From NCBI GenBank assembly GCA_035575515.1, contig DATLXU010000109.1, positions 1 through 64,000 on the forward strand: a stretch of 64,000 nt of DNA, written 5' to 3'. Below the pieces are notes generated by a model, which worked only from the letters and a program-made list of their open reading frames with translations, did no database searches and was not told the DNA's origin. The DNA comes from DATLXU01 sp035575515 (GTDB taxonomy: Bacteria > Acidobacteriota > Blastocatellia > UBA7656). The position numbers and the translations under genes are program-made. Shown in pieces: positions 8,218 through 17,209 of the stretch. Position 1 is the stretch's first letter. Each line of letters begins with the position of its first letter.

Positions 8218-11200
8218 CTGCCCCCTTCAGTTCCACCGCCTACGGTCACCAATTGATCTGTGAACCCTTCGAATGCGTCATCGTGGCTGATGACAAACAG
8301 TTGATCGAAATCCTTTATCCGGCCTATCTGCTGCGCAAGGTTGCGCCGTCGCTCCTCGTCCATATTGGTCGTCGGCTCGTCAAAGAAAGCTATTCTCAGG
8401 TCTGACAATTCCTTTAGCAGCGCGAGCCGCACGGCCAGTGCCGCAGCCATCTGCTCACCTCCTGAAAGGCTCGCGAACGGTCGCTCGTGCCCGTCTTCCT
8501 CCAGAATAATCTCGTAGCCTGTATCCCATCTGAGCGACACCATCGGGTTGCCAGCTATCTCACGGAAAAGTTGATTGGCTTCAATCGAGATTGATTGCAG
8601 GTGCGCTTCAGTTATGTAAGGCCCAGCTTTGCGAAGCAAATCTCGTATGAAGTCCGACACTTCGAGCAACTGCTGGCAACGCTCTCTGTGCGAGTTTAAT
8701 TCAGCCATACGTCTGCGAATAGCTACGAGGCGTTCGATTTCATTTTCAAGCTCACTCAGTCGCGTGTTTGCCGTCTTCAACTCCGACTCGATCCGCACGA
8801 CTTGATTGGTCAACTCTTCGAGCCTCACCTTAAGAGAATTGTGTTGTTGCTCGTCGTATTCTGCCCGCGCTGTTTGCAATTCGGTTTCGACGCTCTCGCG
8901 CTGGCTTCGATTCTCTTCAAGCTCGCGTTCGAGAGCAGCAAGCTCTGTTTCGCGCGCATCAAGCATCGCAGCAATTGGCTGATTCTCGATGTAAACGCGA
9001 TGGTCTTTTTCAGACGCAGCGCGGCGCTCGCGCTCGATGGCCAGTTGATGATCGAGATGGCTGAACACTTCAAGTTGCGCCATCAGATTCTTAATCACCT
9101 CTGCAACAGCACGCTCGCGCCGTTCCATATCTTCGAGCGCGCGCCGCACTTCAGGCTCTTTTTCAAGCTCGCGTTTCAACGCGCGCGCCCGCCCTCGCGG
9201 GTCTTCGAGTGCGGCGAGCCTTTGTTCGACATCCGAAAGCTCATCGTTTAATGTGCCCAACGCCGCGAGCCTGCTCTTAATATCCTCGCTTGCTTTCTTC
9301 TTTTCGCTCCCTTCATTCTTCAATTGCGCCTGCCGGTCGCGAAGCAGATCGAGCTTCTCATATTTGCTTCGTGCCGCCTGCGCGTCGCGCAACTCGCCTT
9401 CAATCAGTTTCAATCGCTCGCTGAGTGAGCGGACGGATTTTTCAGTCACGCTTGCGCTCGCAACTTCGCCTTCGAGTCGCGCGGCGTTCTTACGCTCAAT
9501 ATCAAGCTCCTGAACATATCGCTCGTGATGCACTCGCTGCGCGCTTATTGATGACGCCTTCTTCATCGCCGCTTTGGCTTCTGCAAGCCTGCGCTGACTC
9601 TCTTTCCGACTTAGTTCAAGCGTTGTCAATCGCTCGCTCTCATTTCCCACCTGGGCCTTGAAGTATTGATCGAGACTCTGGCCTTCTTTCATGTTCAGGC
9701 ATGGCTCGGCCAAAAGCGGACAGAGTCCGCCCTTAATCTGCGCAAGTATCTTTTTCTCTCGCTCTATGCTCGCTCTCAGGTGCGCGATCTCTTCCATCAA
9801 TCTTTCATCTTCCAATTCAAGCTGAGGCAGCAATGCAGCCAGTTTTTCATCGTCAGCGGCTGCATTGATTTCGTTTTCAATCGTCTTAATCTCCGCGCTC
9901 AACTTTGCTATTGCTTCCTTGGTTCGATTCAATTCCTTTTTGCGCTCGCTGATGCGCTCAAGCTGCACCCGCGCCTCGCTCAATTCCTGTTCCAAAGCGC
10001 GCCGCGCGTCTTCGAGCGCCGGGACGCGTTCAGCAATCTCTTTGAGCTTTTCAGCCTCGTCAATCTGCTTTGTTATTGACGAGTATTCCGACCGCAACGC
10101 TGAAAGTTCTCGCTCAAGCTCGGCCTCACGCGCTCTGAGAGCAGTCCCTTCGCCAAGCGCGGTTTGCAACTCGGCCTTTCGAGCTTCAAGTTTTTCCTGC
10201 TCATCAACAAACGGAATTAATCGTACAAGCTCGACTCGATCAGCCTCGATTTGTTTCAGCTTCTCTCGCTGTCCCTGAAGCAACCCGTCCAAGCGCGATG
10301 CTTCGCGCTCATTATCCGACAAGTCTTTCTTCAGCGCGTCGCGTTCGGCGGCCTTCGGCTCAAGCTCAGCCAGCCGCGCATTCGCTTCATTGTAAATCGC
10401 AAACCCTTCAGCAGACGCGGCGACGGCTGCGGCGGCCTGCCGCGAGTGATTCACTTCTTGTACAGCGCGTTCATGGCGCCGCTCTCCCTCTTCGAGTCGA
10501 GAATAGAGCGCGGAAGATTCCTGAGCGAGCCGTTCGATCATTCTCTTCAATTCGTCGAGATGTTCTAACTCAGTTTTCGTACGCTCGCGCTCCTGCTGAG
10601 AATCTCTAAGCTCCGATTCAAGATGATTCGCTTCCGTTTCGAGCTTTGTCTTCTCTTTAAGCAATTCATCAAGCCTGGAAACTTCGCCTCCAAGACGCGC
10701 TATCTCCTCGCGAAGGTTCGCGTCGCGTGATTCGACGAGTCTTATCAGAGCGCGCAAATCTTCAGCCGAGCGGTGGTATTCATCAACCCTGAGAACTTTA
10801 TCGAAGCCGACTTTTCTCTTTGCAGGCTGTTCGGCAAAATCAACGGTGAATGTTCCCTGCGGCACGCCGATGGTCGAGGTGAAAAGCGTCTTCAGGTCTG
10901 TTCCGGCGTCAACCCCGAGATGCTGCCTCAACCACACGCCTACCTGGTTCTTTTGCTCGACGAGCCGCAACTTTGTTATCGGGTCATAAACGTAGTAGCC
11001 CGCGCCCGTGTCGCGATAGACCGTGTACTCGCGGCCATCCTGCACGGAAAGAAAACTGACGCGCACGCTGCCTCTCCTGGTTCCTCGTCTCAGGAAATCT
11101 TCCTTTTTATATGGCAACTGATCAAACAACGCCCATGCGATTGCTTCGAGTATAGTCGTCTTGCCTGCGCCGTTCGGTCCGCTGATAGCCGTCACACCCG

Positions 11201-11267
11201 GCCCGAACTCGAACGCGGCTTCTTCGTAGCTCTTGATGTTTTCCAACTCGACTTTTGTGATTAGCAT
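8214..11267 (-). CDS. sbcC: SbcC/Rad50-like SMC-family ATPase
   Basis: A 1017-residue coiled-coil ATPase of the Rad50/SbcC type, which works with an SbcD/Mre11 nuclease on DNA ends and hairpins. Walker A is GPNGAGKTT near residue 30. Long heptad-rich coiled coils flank a central hook region near residues 505-530. The ABC signature LSGGEQMAAALAVR and Walker B IAFFDEPTTNMDEER lie near the C-terminus. The hook reads CPLLAEPC (C-x6-C) rather than the usual CPxC, so zinc-hook geometry may differ. No nuclease gene is adjacent here; the sbcD candidate lies about 11 kb away at 22393. The gene heads a minus-strand unit with the kinase (4-base overlap). Confidence 0.9.
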   Translation of the reverse strand: MLITKVELENIKSYEEAAFEFGPGVTAISGPNGAGKTTILEAIAWALFDQLPYKKEDFLRRGTRRGSVRVSFLSVQDGREYTVYRDTGAGYYVYDPITKLRLVEQKNQVGVWLRQHLGVDAGTDLKTLFTSTIGVPQGTFTVDFAEQPAKRKVGFDKVLRVDEYHRSAEDLRALIRLVESRDANLREEIARLGGEVSRLDELLKEKTKLETEANHLESELRDSQQERERTKTELEHLDELKRMIERLAQESSALYSRLEEGERRHERAVQEVNHSRQAAAAVAASAEGFAIYNEANARLAELEPKAAERDALKKDLSDNEREASRLDGLLQGQREKLKQIEADRVELVRLIPFVDEQEKLEARKAELQTALGEGTALRAREAELERELSALRSEYSSITKQIDEAEKLKEIAERVPALEDARRALEQELSEARVQLERISERKKELNRTKEAIAKLSAEIKTIENEINAAADDEKLAALLPQLELEDERLMEEIAHLRASIEREKKILAQIKGGLCPLLAEPCLNMKEGQSLDQYFKAQVGNESERLTTLELSRKESQRRLAEAKAAMKKASSISAQRVHHERYVQELDIERKNAARLEGEVASASVTEKSVRSLSERLKLIEGELRDAQAARSKYEKLDLLRDRQAQLKNEGSEKKKASEDIKSRLAALGTLNDELSDVEQRLAALEDPRGRARALKRELEKEPEVRRALEDMERRERAVAEVIKNLMAQLEVFSHLDHQLAIERERRAASEKDHRVYIENQPIAAMLDARETELAALERELEENRSQRESVETELQTARAEYDEQQHNSLKVRLEELTNQVVRIESELKTANTRLSELENEIERLVAIRRRMAELNSHRERCQQLLEVSDFIRDLLRKAGPYITEAHLQSISIEANQLFREIAGNPMVSLRWDTGYEIILEEDGHERPFASLSGGEQMAAALAVRLALLKELSDLRIAFFDEPTTNMDEERRRNLAQQIGRIKDFDQLFVISHDDAFEGFTDQLVTVGGGTEGGR

Positions 11268-11406
11268 AGTTTTTCCGAGAGTGAGGATAATTCGTTCAGC
11301 AAGGATTTTACCACGCGTGCGACGCGGCTGCTAATTTGCTGCACGCTTCACCGATTGTTATTCGGTGAAAGTTGGACTAGATTTTTATTTACAGAGAGGT
11401 GGAGCA

Positions 11407-11676
11407 ATGATCGAGATGAAGGGAATAGAGCCAGACCGAGCGATAGGCGTTGATGTCAATCCGCGCAGCCAGCTTCTCATACTCAAACAGGAAAATGTTG
11501 AAATCGCGCCGGGCGATGAAGTGCTCGTCTTAATCAAGAAGACGCAGAAGCAGAAGCGCGAAGATTACGGCGTTGCGCTTCGCATCACGGACTCGGCTGA
11601 GCCGGGCGAGAATGAAATCGTTGTGCAGTACGGCGACCGAATCTTCGTCGCTCAGAAGCTGCCGGAGTTTATCTGA
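11407..11676 (+). CDS. Conserved-looking small protein of unknown function
   Basis: An 89-residue protein with no motif I recognise. I start it at 11407, where GAGGTGGAGCA precedes the ATG, rather than at an upstream alternative at 11365. It appears all-beta in character (alternating VEIAPGDEVLVLIKK, NEIVVQYGDRIFVAQ), has no cysteine, no signal peptide and no membrane segment. It stands alone between the divergent SbcC gene and a possible pilin-like gene. Composition and ribosome binding site argue that it is real. Confidence 0.6.
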   Translation: MIEMKGIEPDRAIGVDVNPRSQLLILKQENVEIAPGDEVLVLIKKTQKQKREDYGVALRITDSAEPGENEIVVQYGDRIFVAQKLPEFI

Positions 11677-11791
11677 TCTTCACAGCTTGAGTATTGACGT
11701 TGATTTCCTGCAATCCGCTGTTTTAACATAGCTTGCGAGAACCCCTGATAAATTGCCACTTGCGACAAAGCCAGTTGCGCTTCGATTTTTT

Positions 11792-12205
11792 ATGGCCATC
11801 CTACTCATCATACTTGCAACCGTTTTCGTGTGCGGCCTCGCGCTGCACGGCTACAAGCAATATAAGATCAGGGTGTTGCATCGAATGAGCGAAAACGAAT
11901 ACAGCGTCGCCGTCACCCTCTGGGAATACGCGTGCGTGGTTAAAGAGAGCATCAGCGTCGCCATTCGGAAATCGGGCGGCCTTCTAGAGTTTGAAAAGAT
12001 CGCGGTCCCTCATAGTCACGGCTACACACTTTCGCTCGAACTGATCGGCACATACTTCCGCGTTCATGCTGTCCCCGTAAAATATAACAAGACGGGCAGG
12101 CTTTCATTCCTTGCCGATAACACGCTGACGGTCAGGGCCGCCGATCATTTCGGCAAGCAGGCAAGCCCCGATGATCCTGAATACAAAGGCAACGCTGGCG
12201 AATGA
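11792..12205 (+). CDS. Membrane-anchored, pilin-like protein of unknown function
   Basis: A 137-residue protein (ATG at 11792; a TTG at 11753 would add 13 residues). One N-terminal membrane helix (FMAILLIILATVFVCGLALHGY) is followed by a basic YKQYKIRVLHR segment and a soluble domain. The end of the soluble domain (GYTLSLELIGTYFRVHAVPVKYNKTGRLSFLADNTLTVRAAD, split here as GYTLSLELIG / TYFRVHAVPV / TGRLSFLADN) resembles the C-terminal part of acidobacterial type IV pilin-like proteins, where a strand pair is followed by G-x-R-x-F-x-x-D. There is no canonical prepilin cleavage site (G before F-T-L-x-E), so it is not a standard pilin. Function is unknown. Confidence 0.55.
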   Translation: MAILLIILATVFVCGLALHGYKQYKIRVLHRMSENEYSVAVTLWEYACVVKESISVAIRKSGGLLEFEKIAVPHSHGYTLSLELIGTYFRVHAVPVKYNKTGRLSFLADNTLTVRAADHFGKQASPDDPEYKGNAGE

Positions 12206-12320
12206 ATAATCGAAGGTTTGTTGTGCCGACGGCGTGTGCTAATCTTGCTTGAGGCCCGCAGGTTCGATTCCGTTTCTGCTTTTCACGAATCTCAGGCCAA
12301 CGCGTCGGTTGAATTGATTT

Positions 12321-13484
12321 ATGGACTTTGCGATCCCACAGGAATACCTCGACTTCAAAGAAGCGGTCTATCGCTTCTCGAAAGAACGACTCGCGCCGCG
12401 CGCTGAGGAGCTTGACGCGCGCGGGGAGTTCAGCCGCGAGAACTGGCGCGAGATGGCTGGAATGGGACTGCTTGGGCTTCCCTTCCCTTCTAAGTGGGGC
12501 GGCAGCGAAGCAAGCCCGCTCGCCGTCTGCATTGCTATGGAAGCGATGGCGACGGCAGGCGTTGACGCGGGAACCCCACTCGCGTGGGGCGCGCACACGA
12601 TTCTTTGCGGCGTCCCGATCTGGCTCATTGGAACCGAGCAGCAGAAAGAAAAGTACCTGCCGAAGATCTCATCGGGCGAATGGATTGGCGCGTTCGCGCT
12701 TACCGAGCCCGGCTCAGGCTCGGACGCAGCGGCGATGAAGACGACGGCTGAGCGGCGCGGCGACCGTTGGATACTGAACGGCTCAAAGATGTTCATCACG
12801 AACGCACCCGTAGCTGATGTGTTCATAGTCTTCGCGTCAACCGCTCGCGCGGCGGGCAATCGCGGCATCTCTGCCTTTATCATTGAACGAAACTCGCCTG
12901 GATTTTCCGTCGGCAAAGATTTGATGAAGATGGGCAATCGCACATCGGTCACCGCCGAGCTTTCATTCGATAACTGCGAGGTGCCGGAGGAGAACCTGCT
13001 CGGCCCTGTTGATGAAGGATTCATCGCCGTCGGCAAAGAGACGCTCGAATGGGAGCGAAGCTGCATGATCGCGCCGATAATCGGCGGGATGGAGTTTATG
13101 CTTGACAGCTCGACCGCTTACGCGAAAGAGCGCAAGCAGTTCGGGCGGCCAATCGCAGAGTTTCAAGCGATTCAACATAAGCTCGCTGATATGAAAATTG
13201 CCATTGAGGGAGCGCGGCTGTTGATCTATCGCGTTGCGTGGCTCAAGCAGCAGGGCAAGCGCGCGATGGTGGAAGCAGCGATTGCAAAGCTGTGGGCGAC
13301 AGAAGCGGCGATTCGCGTCTCTTATGACGCTGTTCAAATATTTGGCGGCTACGGCTACATACACGATTATCCGGCTGAGCGATTCTACCGAGACGCGCGG
13401 CTCGGAACAATCGGCGCGGGCACATCCGAAGTGCAGCGGATGATAATCGCAAACGAGCTTATCAAATCATTTTTGAAACGGTGA
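12321..13484 (+). CDS. Acyl-CoA dehydrogenase
   Basis: A 387-residue FAD-dependent acyl-CoA dehydrogenase that introduces the alpha-beta double bond in acyl-CoA beta-oxidation or branched-chain amino acid breakdown. Family signatures: FALTEPGSGSDAAAM near residue 130, the FITNA segment, FGRPIAEFQAIQHKLADM near 275, and the C-terminal FGGYGYIHDYPAERFYRDAR. The tail reads IGAGTSEVQR, so Glu of the usual YEGTSE is Ala; as in isovaleryl-CoA dehydrogenases, the catalytic base is then probably the Glu in TLEWERS (about 240-246). Substrate length cannot be fixed. It is followed by a sterol carrier-type protein that may handle acyl substrates. Confidence 0.9.
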   Translation: MDFAIPQEYLDFKEAVYRFSKERLAPRAEELDARGEFSRENWREMAGMGLLGLPFPSKWGGSEASPLAVCIAMEAMATAGVDAGTPLAWGAHTILCGVPIWLIGTEQQKEKYLPKISSGEWIGAFALTEPGSGSDAAAMKTTAERRGDRWILNGSKMFITNAPVADVFIVFASTARAAGNRGISAFIIERNSPGFSVGKDLMKMGNRTSVTAELSFDNCEVPEENLLGPVDEGFIAVGKETLEWERSCMIAPIIGGMEFMLDSSTAYAKERKQFGRPIAEFQAIQHKLADMKIAIEGARLLIYRVAWLKQQGKRAMVEAAIAKLWATEAAIRVSYDAVQIFGGYGYIHDYPAERFYRDARLGTIGAGTSEVQRMIIANELIKSFLKR

Positions 13485-13557
13485 TGCTAATACAGCGGAG
13501 TTCAACTACTCAGGTCAACATTAAGAAGAGCAGATTCAATAGAGGGGCAAACAACGG

Positions 13558-13902
13558 ATGAGCGATCATATTGGTCAAGCGAATGAATCTTTGAGCGACG
13601 TAAGGGTTGTTTTCAAGCTGCTCCCTTCAAGGTTCCGAAAAGGCGTAGCGGACAGGCAGATAAGTTATTACTTCTCGATTGACGATGAGCAATGGACAGT
13701 CGTGATCGGCCCTGAAAGCTGCGAGGTCGCAGAGGGTAAAACTGTTGAAGAAGCTGATTGCTTCCTGAAGACATCATCTGGGATTCTTCTTGGGACGATC
13801 AAAGGCGAGTACACGCCTTCATTCATGGATCTGATGACAGGAAAGATAAAGACGAACAATCCTGCTCTGCTACAAACATTCAAGGATGCTTTCGGCGGAT
13901 GA
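13558..13902 (+). CDS. SCP2 sterol-binding domain protein
   Basis: A 114-residue protein made of one SCP2-like domain. Signs are FKLLPSRFRKG, the strands WTVVIGPESCEV and ADCFLKTSSGILLGTIKGEYTP, and DLMTGKIKTNNPALLQTFKDAF near the end. SCP2 domains bind acyl chains or other hydrophobic ligands in a tunnel. A GAGGGG stretch precedes the ATG at long spacing. It sits 73 bases after the acyl-CoA dehydrogenase on the same strand, so a lipid-related role is reasonable. The ligand is unknown. Confidence 0.8.
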   Translation: MSDHIGQANESLSDVRVVFKLLPSRFRKGVADRQISYYFSIDDEQWTVVIGPESCEVAEGKTVEEADCFLKTSSGILLGTIKGEYTPSFMDLMTGKIKTNNPALLQTFKDAFGG

Positions 13903-14044
13903 AGCGCAGGGCTACAATGGCCTTCCAGGAACGTGCGCTGAGACCGGTATAGTGCAAACCGATTATCTACTCTTCAAAAATTGCGTCGCGAGCTAGTATA
14001 CTCACACGGCAGGCCCCCGCGACTTTAACCCCAAAGCGCAATTT

Positions 14045-15550
14045 ATGAAATCCGTTACGACAGAGAGCAAGGCGCGGCTTGGCATCACCATCTTCCTTGC
14101 CGCGCTCGTGTTATTAATAGGCCTGAGCCTTGTGCTGTATCTTCGAGCGCACGCTCAATTGTCAAAGTCTGCGGTTTTATACCTGTTCAGCTACCAGCTA
14201 ATCGCGCTTGTTTTCGGCTTCGGTATTATCTTCTTATTGATTCGCTGGATGCTCAGGCCGTACCGCCGAATAATCGCCGCCGCGCGCGAAAGCCCTGTCC
14301 GCGCCTCATCGGCCAGGAGCGAAAGCGAGTTCGTCATCGAAACGTTTCAGGCTCTCGTTGAGCAGCTACAGGCCAAAGAACGAGAGCTTGCTCACCTTCA
14401 CGCGCTTGAGCGCAAGCGAGCCGAACGAAGCGAGCGGATGAGCGAACGGTTGATTGCCAATATTCCGAGCGGCATGGTTGCAATTGATGGCGATGGGCGC
14501 ATCACGTCGGTCAACGCGCAGGCGATGAAGATATTTGGCGCGGCTGACACGGGCGCTCTCGCGGCTTATGCCGGTGACGGTGGAGCGGGGTTGATGAGCG
14601 TCAATGCAGATTACACATCCTTCTTCAGATCGTCGCCCGCGGTTGCGGAAATGATTCGCGACTGTCTAGAAACAGGCAGGGCCTTTCGCCGTCAGGAGGC
14701 TGACGTTAATCTCAAGACGGGCGGCACGCGGCGATTGGGATTGAGCATTGCTCCGATCTCAGATGCGTCGCAGACGGTTGAAGGGGCGCTCTGTCTGGTT
14801 ACGGACATCACGGAAGTGATTGAGTTGCGCGAGCGAATGAAATTGAAAGAAGGTCTTGCCAATCTCGGAGAGATGGCCGCAGGGCTTGCGCATGAATTCA
14901 AGAACTCGCTCGCTACCATTCATGGGTTCGTTCAACTGCTCGAAGCGCAACTAGCGCAATCTAATAACAATTGTCGCGAGACACTTGATGCAACGCTCAC
15001 CGAAGTTCGGCTGCTTGCGCGGCTAGTCACAGACTTTCTCAATTTCGCGCGCCCCCAGCAGTTGAGTCTCGCCCGCATTGACCTGAAATCTCTCATCAAC
15101 GAATGCACAAGCGAAGTAACCCCATTGATGAGCGAATCGGGAATTGAGATGATAATGAGCGGCGAGTTCGCTGAAGTTTTGGGCGACGAGATGCTTCTCC
15201 GCAGAGCATTCGTCAATCTTATGCGCAATGCAATCGAAGCGATTGACCCGCAGGCGCAGACGAAGCGGATAGCGGTGATGGCTGATGTTGATGACGACGC
15301 TGAGCGCGGCTATGCGCATATACGGTTGAGCGACACGGGCGGCGGCATCGCACCCGAAGACCTGCACAGGATATTCATTCCATTCTTCACAACGAAATCG
15401 CGCGGCTACGGGGTAGGGCTCGCGTTAGTGCAAAAGATTTTTGTGGCGCATGGAGGCGACGTCTCTGTTGAAAAGAGCGACGGATTGGGAACAATTTTTC
15501 ATTGCCGGTTGCCGCTGTCGCCGCGCGGCTCTGATATGGAGCAAGCGTAA
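14045..15550 (+). CDS. Membrane sensor histidine kinase with PAS domain
   Basis: A 501-residue kinase. Two membrane helices (about 16-36 and 49-70) enclose only a short periplasmic loop, so sensing is probably cytoplasmic or in the membrane. A coiled region leads to a PAS domain (about 130-255). The HisKA box is AAGLAHEFKNSLATIHG. The ATPase domain has NLMRNAIEAI, DTGGGI and YGVGLALVQKIFVAHGG, with an intact end (GTIFHCRLPLS). No response regulator is adjacent; the next gene encodes a pseudopilin. In some bacteria similar kinases (PilS, GlrK types) control pili, but that link is only a suggestion here. Confidence 0.88.
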   Translation: MKSVTTESKARLGITIFLAALVLLIGLSLVLYLRAHAQLSKSAVLYLFSYQLIALVFGFGIIFLLIRWMLRPYRRIIAAARESPVRASSARSESEFVIETFQALVEQLQAKERELAHLHALERKRAERSERMSERLIANIPSGMVAIDGDGRITSVNAQAMKIFGAADTGALAAYAGDGGAGLMSVNADYTSFFRSSPAVAEMIRDCLETGRAFRRQEADVNLKTGGTRRLGLSIAPISDASQTVEGALCLVTDITEVIELRERMKLKEGLANLGEMAAGLAHEFKNSLATIHGFVQLLEAQLAQSNNNCRETLDATLTEVRLLARLVTDFLNFARPQQLSLARIDLKSLINECTSEVTPLMSESGIEMIMSGEFAEVLGDEMLLRRAFVNLMRNAIEAIDPQAQTKRIAVMADVDDDAERGYAHIRLSDTGGGIAPEDLHRIFIPFFTTKSRGYGVGLALVQKIFVAHGGDVSVEKSDGLGTIFHCRLPLSPRGSDMEQA

Positions 15551-15719
15551 CAGGGCGTGGATAAATGTAACGGAGGCTGACCTTATTGATAATTGCCGAA
15601 TCTTGACATTGCGCGAATTTGCGAACTAGCAACCCATTTACCCGCAAATGTGGCTATGGCCAATGGTTTGCTGATAAGAGGCGAACCCGCTTTAGCTCTG
15701 CCCCTGAACGGAGTTGAAG

Positions 15720-16181
15720 ATGCACGATTCACAAAAAGATATTCGTGTGAGAGGCGAAGCAGGGCTTGGGCTGATGGAGGCGATTGTCGCCACGCTCGTG
15801 GTCATAATTGTCGGCTCCGTTTTGCTACAGCTTGCGAAGCAGGGCATTGCAGCCTACAGGCTAAGCTCTGCGACAAGCAGCATAGCAGGGATGCTTGAGA
15901 AGGCTCGCGATACGGCCAAAAGCATGAGCATCAACGTCAGGGTGATCTTTGACGCAAAGGGGAATCGCTTCGGACTTGACCGAAACGGGAATAGCAAGCT
16001 CGACAGCATTGAGGTAGAAGAGCTGCCGACGGGAATCTCTCTGTCGGAGGACGCGGTTGTTGTATTCACAAAGAAAGGCGACCTCGCGCGAGGGTCCGAG
16101 CCGCCCAGAATTAACATCAGCAATAATCACAGCACCCGCATTGTTACAGTTTCTTCAATGGGTTCTATTGATATTGAGTAG
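15720..16181 (+). CDS. GspH/FimT-like pseudopilin
   Basis: A 153-residue prepilin-like protein. ATG at 15720 is preferred over a TTG at 15714 because CGGAG lies at good spacing before it. A basic leader ends at a type IV prepilin cleavage site: GEAG | LGLMEAIVATLVVIIV, with Glu at +5 and a hydrophobic helix, matching the G|FTLIE pattern. The body resembles GspH/FimT minor pseudopilins (helix MLEKARDTAKSMSINVRV, then strands with FDAKGNRFGLDRNGNSKLD). It is probably processed by a prepilin peptidase and placed at a pilus or type II secretion tip. No other pilus gene is adjacent. A strong terminator follows. Confidence 0.8.
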   Translation: MHDSQKDIRVRGEAGLGLMEAIVATLVVIIVGSVLLQLAKQGIAAYRLSSATSSIAGMLEKARDTAKSMSINVRVIFDAKGNRFGLDRNGNSKLDSIEVEELPTGISLSEDAVVVFTKKGDLARGSEPPRINISNNHSTRIVTVSSMGSIDIE

Positions 16182-16226
16182 TCTGTCGCAACATGAATGA
16201 CAGGGACGGGGAGTCCTAATGTCATC

Positions 16227-16271
16227 GCGGGCGAGTTGAAGCATGACCGCGCAACTCGTCCGCATTTTTTT
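16227..16271 (+). terminator. Strong rho-independent terminator after the pseudopilin gene
   Basis: A 12-bp stem (16227-16238 with 16252-16263, one G-U pair) closes a 13-base loop and is followed by A and seven T (16265-16271). It ends the plus-strand pseudopilin transcript. The rest of 16182-16556 holds no convincing gene. Confidence 0.85.
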
Positions 16272-16556
16272 GATTGCGCTCGACAATTGACCCAACGCAA
16301 GAAGATCAGATGTCAGTAAAAACGGATAAGCCGATCGGTTTTGGTGTCAATCGAATTCTCCGCGATATTCTGCATACATCTCACGCTCTCCGCGCTTTCG
16401 TCTAGTTGCTGACCGCGCTGAATGGCCATTTGATATAGGCGCGATGATTTTCGTGAGCGGTCATAGCTGTTAGAATTAATTGAGCGTCCGAACAAAGAGG
16501 TACACATCGAGGCGCGGTTGGATTGCTGAGGGAGATTATAACTGTGATAAACGCGA

Positions 16557-17030
16557 ATGTCTGAAGAAGGAAGCAGGCACGTTGATACTCACCTAGAGCG
16601 AATATCATACCTGCTCGACCGCTCAATCAGGGTGCCGGGCACGAAGTTTCGCTTCGGCCTCGATCCTATCATCAGTCTTCTCTTCCCCGTCGTTGGGGAC
16701 GCAATTACAGCGATTGTGTCGGCCTACATAATTTTGGTTTCTGTTCGATACGGATTGCCGAAGATAGTTGTTGCAAGGATGGTCTTCAACGTCATTGCTG
16801 ATTTTGTCATCGGAAGCATTCCCCTGATAGGCGATGCCTTTGATTTCGCTTGGAAAGCGAACGAGAAAAACATGGAGTTGCTAAACAGATATGCTTCTGC
16901 CAGCAAGCGATCATTCTGGAGCGACTGGGCGTGGGTCTTTGTGCTGATTGGAATCCTGCTGCTGATGATACTGGGTCTCGGAGTTCTCGCTTACTATTCG
17001 CTAAAGGCTTTTGGGTTCAGATTGATTTGA
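16557..17030 (+). CDS. DUF4112 membrane protein
   Basis: A 157-residue protein of the DUF4112 family. Typical features are LLDRSIRVPGTKFRFGLDPIISLLFPVVGDAI near residues 18-48, a membrane helix (AIVSAYIILVSVRYGLP), the segment VFNVIADFVIGSIPLIGDAFDFAWKANEKNM, and a C-terminal helix (WVFVLIGILLLMILGLGVLAYYSL). Family function is unknown. It stands alone on the plus strand between a terminator and the EEP hydrolase gene. Confidence 0.88.
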   Translation: MSEEGSRHVDTHLERISYLLDRSIRVPGTKFRFGLDPIISLLFPVVGDAITAIVSAYIILVSVRYGLPKIVVARMVFNVIADFVIGSIPLIGDAFDFAWKANEKNMELLNRYASASKRSFWSDWAWVFVLIGILLLMILGLGVLAYYSLKAFGFRLI

Positions 17031-17209
17031 TAGAGAGCGTTTTGCTTCGATATTGAAATGAAGTTCCAGACTGATTATGAATAATAGCCGGACAGTTCCT
17101 TTCAGACATCGCTAGATGTAGAATCCAATCTCCTATGAATATACCCATGCTCAAAGCCAACCATTGCCAAGTTGTCGCGCAATGGGCTGCGCTTGAATTG
17201 TAAAAACCT

